Source: Ectopseudomonas alcaliphila
GTDB taxonomy: Bacteria; Pseudomonadota; Gammaproteobacteria; Pseudomonadales; Pseudomonadaceae
Direction: 5' to 3'
DNA length: 64,000 nucleotides
NCBI RefSeq assembly: GCF_900101755.1
Contig: NZ_FNAE01000001.1
Span: forward strand, 1 to 64,000
In this document: piece by piece, positions 34,501-40,139 of the stretch
Layout of the letters: each line of letters starts with the position of its first letter
Position numbering within the stretch: position 1 is the first letter of the stretch
The notes under the pieces: model-generated
What the model was told of the DNA's origin: nothing
Database searches by the model: none
The model's input: only the letters and a program-made list of their open reading frames with translations
Position numbers and translations under genes: made by a program

Positions 34501-34607
34501 GCCACGTACAACTGACACTGGCCGGACCATTGGCCTATCGCCAGCAGCTCCCTCGCGCGCGGCGCTGGCTAAACTGGAAACGACTGATCAGGAGCTCGCA
34601 GTCATGA
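31551..34607 (+). CDS. Hybrid-type sensor histidine kinase with periplasmic beta-propeller
   Basis: About 1018 residues. A signal/anchor (LGVMAGLFCLVFFSTLALA) precedes many propeller repeats of the GYLWLGTHDSLYSFDG type (about 35-660) and a Y_Y_Y domain (about 680-745). One TM helix (LFILAVALVVLLTLHLLY, about 755-775) follows, then a HisKA_3 box RIARELHDTLLQGVQG with phospho-His near 803, and an HATPase domain ending LKGMYERAAKIGGTLNID. It should sense an extracellular ligand and phosphorylate the NarL-type regulator that follows with a 4-base overlap. The start is uncertain: TTG 31551 gives a charged n-region; ATG 31596 is an alternative with a bare hydrophobic start. The hydrolase gene overlaps its 5' end. 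Confidence 0.88.
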   Translation: MDAFRSHTPQPRLGVMAGLFCLVFFSTLALADRSALEQQLEHRRWTLNDNSPSQIGALAEAHDGYLWLGTHDSLYSFDGFDFTRYRTPDGRELGIVSSLLASSTGLWVGLRNGGVHLIASMEEQPSSFDLAHGVIYALAQTADGSVWAAANDGLMRFDGKRWQQLGSAEGFIGKNAFSVFVDSSDRLWVADEQRLYVLPPGARKLQDTGVRSQRTRQIAQADDGALWLIESDREGLLHVKIDQPQLQATHIFIGEGANAILFDQHGCLWLSTAGGGLLHVSRPNEYGSAGFDDIERLSSRDGLSSDFARPLLEDSEGSLWIGTQNGLDRLRERPLRPAGFPPQAHNLAIAADDAGNLWAASSNLPLMRLNEHGLHELPLRTQITAISTDPRGSVWLAGSEGIWRSTGEELEKVSVLPVEHDLDSSVRTLLIDNQGALWLSLNRQGLYVLRDGDWQQLPAPSEDPTQLMPVSSALAPDGRRWFGYRNNLIVSHDEQGERHWGSAEGLDIGHVTAMAHAQGHSWFGGQRGLARFDGKRFQNLPLSESGLFDNLYAIIPVTGPQGEDLWLHGKGGVFQLPAEEIAKALNDPTHHIHYRTYDLQGGLANDPHQVLALPTAVRSSDGHLWFVTRNGVAGVNPDKEIHRDKPPKVRIASLLADGASISLQTPPTLPADSQRLVIHYGALSLSAPEGLHFLYRLDGFDSEWHSAGRQREATYTGLPAGDYRFRVRALNQNGVASEQDAELRFSIDQVFYRHPLFILAVALVVLLTLHLLYRNNMQRAAERLRTRLEERHDERERIARELHDTLLQGVQGLMLHVQAAADSLPADQPARDKLENALDRADQVIAEGRERVRNLRHAHEASNDLPQTLHEFDQLHEHADTEYQVEIAGTPCALHPVVHDELSQLAREAVSNAFRHARARHVRVRLDYHPRQFSLRVSDDGHGLLAEYLQGAEPVDHWGLKGMYERAAKIGGTLNIDSAPGQGCHVQLTLAGPLAYRQQLPRARRWLNWKRLIRSSQS

Positions 34608-35245
34608 CCGCTGCCAACCCCATCCGCGTGCTGGTTGCCGACGACCACCCTCTGCTGCGCGAGGGCATCGCTGCCGTGCTTGCCGGGCAGGCTGATATCG
34701 ATCTGGTCGGCGAGGCCGGCGATGGTCGGGAGGCGCTGGAATGCTTTCGCCGACTGCGCCCCGACGTCACCCTGATGGATTTGCAGATGCCACATATGAA
34801 TGGTATCGACAGCATCCTGGCGATTCGCGGCGAATGCCCGCATGCACGCATCGCCATCCTCACGACCTACCGCGGTGACGTGCGTGCACTGCATGCGATC
34901 CAGGCGGGCGCGCAGGCCTATCTGCTGAAAAGCACCCTGCGCAAGGAGCTGGTGGAAACCATTCGCACCCTGGCCGCCGGCAAACGCCATATTCCGCCCG
35001 AGATCGCCGCCGACCTGGCCCAACACATAGGCCAGCAATGCCTCAGCCCACGTGAAGTGGAGGTCCTGCAAGCGGCAGCGCTGGGTTACTCGAATCGCGA
35101 TATCGCGCTGCAGCTGCGCATCACTGAAGACACCGTCAAAGGCCACATGCGCCTGATCATGGACAAGCTCGGCGCCAACAACCGCACCCACGCGGTGGCC
35201 ATCGCCGTGCAACGCGGCGTACTGGAGATCGGCACCCCACTTTAG
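34604..35245 (+). CDS. NarL/LuxR-type response regulator
   Basis: A 213-residue regulator with a receiver domain (acid pair VADDHPLLR, phospho-Asp59 in VTLMDLQMP, Lys in YLLKSTLRKE) and a C-terminal LuxR helix-turn-helix near 148-205 (LSPREVEVLQAAALGYSNRD; TVKGHMRLIMDKLGANNRT). Its ATG overlaps the kinase stop (ATGA), so the two form one sensor-regulator unit. The target is likely the upstream hydrolase/exporter operon, by position only. Confidence 0.92.
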   Translation: MTAANPIRVLVADDHPLLREGIAAVLAGQADIDLVGEAGDGREALECFRRLRPDVTLMDLQMPHMNGIDSILAIRGECPHARIAILTTYRGDVRALHAIQAGAQAYLLKSTLRKELVETIRTLAAGKRHIPPEIAADLAQHIGQQCLSPREVEVLQAAALGYSNRDIALQLRITEDTVKGHMRLIMDKLGANNRTHAVAIAVQRGVLEIGTPL

Positions 35246-35332
35246 TGTTGTCACCCCTCACCTCCTTGTGAGCTGTGCGCCGCCGCTGGCGCCGCGCATG
35301 CTTTACAACCAATCATCCAAGGAGGTTTCGCA

Positions 35333-35902
35333 ATGAGCTCGTTCGGCGAACTTCAGGTAATTGCGCCCTGCCCGCACCAAGTCGGGCACGACCCGCAGCT
35401 ACTGGACCGTATCGCTGCCTTGCTCAATGAAGCTGAAACGCAACTGCTGGAGGACACGCAAAGCGCCTACTTGCATGTCGAGCAGGCCATGACGCTGCTA
35501 CGCCAGCTCAACGCCTGCAAGCAGTGCGGCATTGGTCATGGTGCAACCGGCATGACTCGCTGGCAGACGCGACGCCTGGATCAGTACATCAGCGACAACC
35601 TGGCCGCCGCCATTCGCACCTGCGACCTGGCCGCCCAACTCAAACTGAGCAGCAGCCATTTTTCCCATATGTTCAAACAGACCTTCGGTATCACGCCGCT
35701 GGCCTATGTGGCACGCAAACGCATCGAAGCAGCCAGAGAGATGATGCTGGCCACCGACCAGCCATTGACGCAGATCGCCCACGCTCACGGTTTCTGCGAC
35801 CAGTCGCATTTCACCCGCACCTTTCGCCGCGAGACCGGACTGAGCCCCCTGATATGGCGGCAGCGTTGCACAACAAAGCCCAAAGCCAGCGCCGAGCCCT
35901 GA
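35333..35902 (+). CDS. Small AraC-family regulator
   Basis: A 189-residue protein. The C-terminal 100 residues have the AraC DNA-binding domain (DLAAQLKLSSSHFSHMFKQT and IAHAHGFCDQSHFTRTFRRE). The first 80 residues are too short for a normal sensing domain and contain a helix followed by a CxxC-like motif in LNACKQCGIGHG, which could sense redox state or bind metal. AAGGAGG precedes the ATG. It follows the response regulator gene by 87 bases and abuts the convergent GST gene with no gap. Confidence 0.87.
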   Translation: MSSFGELQVIAPCPHQVGHDPQLLDRIAALLNEAETQLLEDTQSAYLHVEQAMTLLRQLNACKQCGIGHGATGMTRWQTRRLDQYISDNLAAAIRTCDLAAQLKLSSSHFSHMFKQTFGITPLAYVARKRIEAAREMMLATDQPLTQIAHAHGFCDQSHFTRTFRRETGLSPLIWRQRCTTKPKASAEP

Positions 35903-36505
35903 TCAGCCCAGCATGGTCACATGACGTGGATGACTGGCGACGCGCTCGATCCAGGCGCGCACGGCCGGGAAGGCTTCGAGGCTGAAGCCACCTTCATCCG
36001 CCACATGGGTGTAGGCGTACAGGGCGATATCGGCGATGGAATACTGCTCACCGACCAGATAGGGCGTGCGCTGCAGCTGTTTCTCCATCACTTTCAGCGC
36101 CTTGTAGCCCAGCGCCAGGCAGCGCGCATGCTCGTCAAGACGCGCTTCGGGCATGCCCTGGTAGAGCTGGATGAAGCGCGCCACCGCGACGTAGGGCTCA
36201 TGGCTGTACTGCTCGAAGAACTGCCACTGCAGCACCTGGGTGCGCAGGCGCGGCTCGCTGGGCAGGAACTCGCTGCCATCGGCGAGGAAGTTGAGAATGG
36301 CGTTGGACTCCCACAGGCAGGTGCCGTCTTCCAGCTCCAGCACCGGAATCTTGCCGTTGGGGTTCTTGGCCAGGAAGGCTTCGCTCTGCGTCTCGCCCTT
36401 GAGAATGTCGATCGGCACCCACTCATAGGGTTTGCCGAGCAGATGCAGCATCAGCTTGACCTTGTAGCAGTTGCCCGACCGGTAATCGCCGTAGACCTTG
36501 AACAT
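35903..36505 (-). CDS. Glutathione S-transferase family protein
   Basis: A 200-residue cytosolic GST. The N-terminal thioredoxin fold has VYGDYRSGNCYKVKLMLHLL and the glutathione-binding NPNGKIPVLELEDGTCLWES (Pro-Val and Glu-Ser motifs); the C-terminal helical domain has YSIADIALYAYTHVA. The likely catalytic residue is in the YRSGNC loop. The start at 36505 follows a GGGAGGG site. The substrate is unknown; it may detoxify electrophiles. A REP hairpin separates it from the aminotransferase. Confidence 0.92.
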   Translation of the reverse strand: MFKVYGDYRSGNCYKVKLMLHLLGKPYEWVPIDILKGETQSEAFLAKNPNGKIPVLELEDGTCLWESNAILNFLADGSEFLPSEPRLRTQVLQWQFFEQYSHEPYVAVARFIQLYQGMPEARLDEHARCLALGYKALKVMEKQLQRTPYLVGEQYSIADIALYAYTHVADEGGFSLEAFPAVRAWIERVASHPRHVTMLG

Positions 36506-36539
36506 CGCGTTGCCCTCCCCGTGTTTCCTTCTTTTACCT

Positions 36540-36601
36540 GTAGGAGCCGGCTTGCCGGCGATCCGCCTTAGCAAGAGCATCGCCAGCAAGCCGGCTCCTA
36601 C
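36540..36601. repeat. REP-type inverted repeat
   Basis: GTAGGAGCCGGCTTGCCGGC faces GCCAGCAAGCCGGCTCCTAC across a short centre. It is a standard Pseudomonas REP palindrome located in the gap between two minus-strand genes. Confidence 0.85.
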
Positions 36602-36612
36602 GCTACAAGCTT

Positions 36613-37770
36613 CTACTTCGCCTGTGCCTCTTGAATCACCGCTGCCAACCGCCGCAGCCCCTCAGCCAGGCGCTCCGGTGCCACGTGACTGAAGTTCAGT
36701 CGCAGGTGCCCGGGGTTGGCGTCCGGATCGATGAAGAACGGCTCGCCCGGCATGAAAGCGACGTTCTGCGCCAATGCCGCATCCAGCAGCGTGCGGGTGT
36801 CGAGCGGCTGCTTGAGAGTCAGCCAGAAGAACAGCCCGCCCTGCGGAATCTGCCAATCGGCCAGGTCGCCGAAGTGTTCCAGCAGCGCCGCCTGCATGGC
36901 GTCACGGCGGATGCGGTAGAAGTCGCGCAACTCGGCCAGGTGGCCGCGGTATTGCTCGCTGCCCAGCCACTGCAGCGCCTGCCACTGGCCGATGCGGTTG
37001 GTGTGCAGGTCGGCCGACTGCTTCAGGCGCAGCAGATGCGGATACAGATCGGGCGTGGCGATCAGGTAACCGACGCGCAGACCCGGCAGCAGCGTCTTGG
37101 ATACGGTGCCGGTGTAGATCCAGCTGGCCTTCTTCAGGCGGCTGACGATGGGCGTGGCTTGGCCTTCATCGAACACCAGCTCGCGGTACGGCTCGTCCTC
37201 AATCAGGGTCACGCCGAACTCGTCGAGCAGCGCCGCCACGGCTTCGCGCTTGGCTTCGCTGTAACGGGTGGCGGACGGATTCTGGAACGTCGGGATCAGG
37301 TAGGCGAAAGCCGGCTTGTGGCTCTCCAGACGCTGACGCAGCGCCGCCAGCTCGGGGCCGTCGGCTTCCTGCGGCACGCTGATGCAGTCGGCGCCGAACA
37401 GCTGGAAGGCCTGCAGCGCGGCCAGGTAGGTCGGCGCCTCGAGCAGCACCTCGGTGCCCGGATCGATGAACAGCTTGGAGGCCAGGTCCAAGGTCTGCTG
37501 CGAGCCGCTGACGATCAGCACCTGGCTGGCATCGCAGGGCACGCCCAGGGCGCGCGCTTCGGCAGCGATGGCCTCGCGCAGGGCTGGTTCGCCTTCGCTC
37601 ATGCCGTACTGGCCCATGCTCGCCGGCATTTCGGCCCAGTCCACCTTCGGCAGCATCGGCTCGGCCGGCAGACCGCCAGCGAAGGACATCACTTCCGGAC
37701 GCTGCGCCGCGGCAAGAATTTCACGGATCAGGGAGCTTTTCAGGCGGGCGATGCGTTCGGAGAAGGCCAT
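36613..37770 (-). CDS. PLP-dependent class I/II aminotransferase
   Basis: A 385-residue fold-type I aminotransferase of the 2-aminoadipate/aromatic (LysN-like) group. Seen: MSFAGGLPAEPMLPKVDW and YGMSEGEPALREAIA near the N terminus, FQNPSATRYSEAKREA, the DEPY acid/tyrosine motif and the PLP lysine in YTGTVSKTLLPGLRVGYL. It transfers amino groups between an amino acid and 2-oxoglutarate; the exact substrate is unclear. It is divergent from a MarR-family gene with an inverted repeat between, so it may be controlled by it. Confidence 0.9.
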   Translation of the reverse strand: MAFSERIARLKSSLIREILAAAQRPEVMSFAGGLPAEPMLPKVDWAEMPASMGQYGMSEGEPALREAIAAEARALGVPCDASQVLIVSGSQQTLDLASKLFIDPGTEVLLEAPTYLAALQAFQLFGADCISVPQEADGPELAALRQRLESHKPAFAYLIPTFQNPSATRYSEAKREAVAALLDEFGVTLIEDEPYRELVFDEGQATPIVSRLKKASWIYTGTVSKTLLPGLRVGYLIATPDLYPHLLRLKQSADLHTNRIGQWQALQWLGSEQYRGHLAELRDFYRIRRDAMQAALLEHFGDLADWQIPQGGLFFWLTLKQPLDTRTLLDAALAQNVAFMPGEPFFIDPDANPGHLRLNFSHVAPERLAEGLRRLAAVIQEAQAK

Positions 37771-37805
37771 GGGGTGTCCTGGGGTGCAAAAGTCATTGGA
37801 ATTAA

Positions 37806-37820
37806 GTCAAACTGCTTGAC
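37806..37820. promoter_or_regulatory. Candidate operator in the aminotransferase/MarR gap
   Basis: GTCAA-ACTGC-TTGAC is a 5-bp inverted repeat in the 83-base divergent gap. Its size and dyad symmetry suit a MarR dimer and it is centred between the two start codons. Statistical support is modest because of the short arms. Confidence 0.4.
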
Positions 37821-37853
37821 CGAAACTACGCCGCCAACCAGAGATACGTCAAT

Positions 37854-38375
37854 ATGACTGACCTAAAAAATTTCCCCGAGAAGTTTTTGACGTCGCCTGC
37901 CGAGGGCACGCAGTCCGGCCGTCAGGGCGCGCAGGTCATCAAGAATTCCGCTGCTCAGCAGGCCGCCATGGAAGCCTTCTTCTTCGGCTACCAGGCCTTC
38001 ACTGCCAAGCCCGACGAAATGCTGGCCAAGCGCGGCCTGTCACGCGTGCATCACCGCATCCTGTTCTTCATCGCCAAGTATCCGGGCCTGAACATGACCG
38101 AACTGCTGGGTTACCTGGGCGTGAGCAAGCAGGCGCTGAACATGCCGCTGCGCCAGCTGATCGAGATGAATCTGGTGCAGAGTGAGGCCGCAGCGGATGA
38201 CAAGCGCAAGCGCGTTCTCGGCTTCACGCCCGAAGGCGCCAAACTGGAACAGGCCCTGCGCCGCGAACAGGCGCGCCTGTTGCAGCGGGTGTTCGGCGAG
38301 ATGGGCGAAGACGCCGTGCGGGGCTGGCTGGAAGTCAATCATGCCCTGGCGCGTAGCCGACACGAACGCACGTAG
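37854..38375 (+). CDS. MarR-family transcriptional regulator
   Basis: A 173-residue winged-helix regulator. The DNA-binding core is LNMTELLGYLGVSKQALNMP (about 82-101) with the wing ADDKRKRVLGFTPEGAKLEQ. The basic N-terminal 40 residues are an extension with no recognised fold. Divergent from the aminotransferase, which is its likely target. The effector is unknown. Confidence 0.9.
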   Translation: MTDLKNFPEKFLTSPAEGTQSGRQGAQVIKNSAAQQAAMEAFFFGYQAFTAKPDEMLAKRGLSRVHHRILFFIAKYPGLNMTELLGYLGVSKQALNMPLRQLIEMNLVQSEAAADDKRKRVLGFTPEGAKLEQALRREQARLLQRVFGEMGEDAVRGWLEVNHALARSRHERT

Positions 38376-38397
38376 CCATCACTTCCATATTCCACTC

Positions 38398-38453
38398 GTA
38401 GGAGCGAGCTCTGCTCGCCAACCCTTTTATCCGCGAGCAGAGCTCGCTCCCAC
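38398..38453. repeat. REP-type inverted repeat
   Basis: GTAGGAGCGAGCTCTGCTCGC pairs with GCGAGCAGAGCTCGCTCCCAC with only one mismatch. It lies between the MarR gene and the iron-uptake promoter and may act as terminator. Confidence 0.85.
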
Positions 38454-38537
38454 CGATTCAGCCTGCCTCCTTCGTTCCTCCGCACCACCGCTCATGTCAC
38501 GCCAAAGCGTGATTGCACCCTGCCTCGACCTCTGCAA

Positions 38538-38556
38538 TCATATGCGAATCATTATC
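38538..38556. promoter_or_regulatory. Candidate Fur box upstream of the FecI-type sigma gene
   Basis: The 19-mer ending GAATCATTATC matches the Fur consensus at 13 of 19 positions, including 10 in a row at its 3' end. It lies 29 bases before the sigma factor start, where iron-dependent repression would be expected. Confidence 0.6.
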
Positions 38557-38584
38557 ACCTTAACTTAGATCTCGCGAGGTGCGC

Positions 38585-39103
38585 GTGTCGGTTCAGGATT
38601 CCAGCAATCAGCAGCTGGTCGGTCTGCTTTATCGCGATCACCGTGACTGGCTGTTCGGCTGGCTGCGCAAAAGCCTGAACTGCGCGCAGCGCGCCGAAGA
38701 CCTGAGCCAGGACACCTTCGTGCGCCTGCTCGGTCGTGCAGACCTGCACAGCCCACGCGAGCCCAGAGCGCTGCTCACCACCATCGCCAAGGGGCTGCTG
38801 GTCGACCAGTTTCGCCGTAGCGCGCTGGAACGCGCCTATCTGGAAGAGCTCGCGCAGGTTCCGGAAGCCGTGCAGCCCAGCCCGGAAGAACAGGCGCTGG
38901 CGCTGGAACAGCTGGCCGAAATCGACCGCCTGCTCGGCCAGCTGTCGAGCAAGGCACGTGCGGCCTTCTTCCATAACCGCCTGGATGGCCTCGGTCATGC
39001 CGAAATCGCCGAACGCCTGGGCGTGTCCCCTTCACGCGTGCGCCAGTACCTCGCCCAAGGCCTGCGTCAGTGCTACATCGCGCTGTACGGGAAGCCGCTA
39101 TGA
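38585..39103 (+). CDS. FecI-type ECF sigma factor
   Basis: A 172-residue extracytoplasmic-function sigma factor. Region 2 is LLYRDHRDWLFGWLRKSLNC to QDTFVRLL, region 4 SSKARAAFFHNRLDGLGHAE with the helix-turn-helix AERLGVSPSRVRQYLAQG. It should direct transcription of the downstream receptor when its partner receives a siderophore signal. The GTG at 38585 is preferred over GTG 38579 because AGG lies about 6 bases upstream. It overlaps the anti-sigma gene by 4 bases (ATGA). Confidence 0.93.
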   Translation: MSVQDSSNQQLVGLLYRDHRDWLFGWLRKSLNCAQRAEDLSQDTFVRLLGRADLHSPREPRALLTTIAKGLLVDQFRRSALERAYLEELAQVPEAVQPSPEEQALALEQLAEIDRLLGQLSSKARAAFFHNRLDGLGHAEIAERLGVSPSRVRQYLAQGLRQCYIALYGKPL

Positions 39104-40059
39104 GCCAGGTATCGAATCGGGTGCTCGACGAGGCCATCGCCTGGCAGCTGTGCCTGGATTCGGGCGAAGCCAGCGAGCAGCAACGTCATGATTTCGCCAA
39201 CTGGCTGGCGGCCCACCCGGAGCACGGCCTGGCCTGGCGACGCCTCGGCGGTATCGACCAACAGCTTTCTGCCGCCAACGCACCAATGGCGCGCCGCGCG
39301 CTGCTGCAGAGCAGTGTCAGTCGTCGGCGCAGCCTGCGCCGCCTTGGCGGTAGCGCCCTGAGCCTGTTGCTGGCTGCCTGTGTTGCGCTGGCCCTGCTGG
39401 CTCAGCAGCGCCCGTTGGGCGATTACCTCGCCGACTACCACACCGCCAGTGGCGAGCAGCGCGACCTGTTGCTCGCCGACCGCAGCCAGGTGCGCCTGAA
39501 CAGTCGCAGTGCGCTGGATATCGAGTTCGACGACAACGAACGACGTCTGCACCTGCGCAGCGGCGAAATTCTGATCCAGACCGCCAAGGGCGATACCCGC
39601 CCCTTCATCGTCGAGACAGACCAGGGACGGCTGCGGGCGCTGGGTACGCGCTTTCTGGTGCGACGTGAAGGCGCCGCGACCGAGCTGATCGTATTGCAGT
39701 CGGCAGTCGCGGCAAGGCCGCTGGCCGGTGCGCAGGAACGCATCATCCACAGTGGCGAACAGGTGCGCATGGACAGGCAGCACCTCAGCGACAGCAGCCC
39801 CGCCCCCATCGGTGCCGATGCCTGGAGCCACGGCATGCTGGTGGCGGACAACCTGCCGCTGCAGCGCCTGATCGATCAGCTCGGCGAATACCGCATCGGC
39901 TACCTGGGCCTCGACCCGAGCCTGGCCGGGTTGCGCATCAGCGGCAGCTTTCCGCTGCACGACAGTGACAAGGCGCTGGCGGCGCTCGCGCTCAGCCTGC
40001 CTGTGCGTACCGAGCAGTTGGGCCCCTGGTGGACCCGCGTGGTGCCGGCGGAAAAATAA
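39100..40059 (+). CDS. FecR-type anti-sigma/signal transducer
   Basis: A 319-residue inner-membrane regulator. The cytoplasmic N-terminal DUF4880-like part contains EAIAWQLCLDSGEASEQQRH and ANWLAAHPEHGLAWRRL, one TM helix is near 88-108 (SLLLAACVALALLAQQ), and the periplasmic FecR domain starts YHTASGEQRDLLLADRSQVR. It relays the receptor signal to the sigma factor. Its ATG overlaps the sigma gene stop. Confidence 0.93.
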   Translation: MSQVSNRVLDEAIAWQLCLDSGEASEQQRHDFANWLAAHPEHGLAWRRLGGIDQQLSAANAPMARRALLQSSVSRRRSLRRLGGSALSLLLAACVALALLAQQRPLGDYLADYHTASGEQRDLLLADRSQVRLNSRSALDIEFDDNERRLHLRSGEILIQTAKGDTRPFIVETDQGRLRALGTRFLVRREGAATELIVLQSAVAARPLAGAQERIIHSGEQVRMDRQHLSDSSPAPIGADAWSHGMLVADNLPLQRLIDQLGEYRIGYLGLDPSLAGLRISGSFPLHDSDKALAALALSLPVRTEQLGPWWTRVVPAEK

Positions 40060-40139
40060 TCGCCCCTGCCCCTGTCATTTTCCCTTTCTGCTTCGGCAAA
40101 AGGGCATTGAGATACATTAACTCTTAAGAGAGGTTCGCA

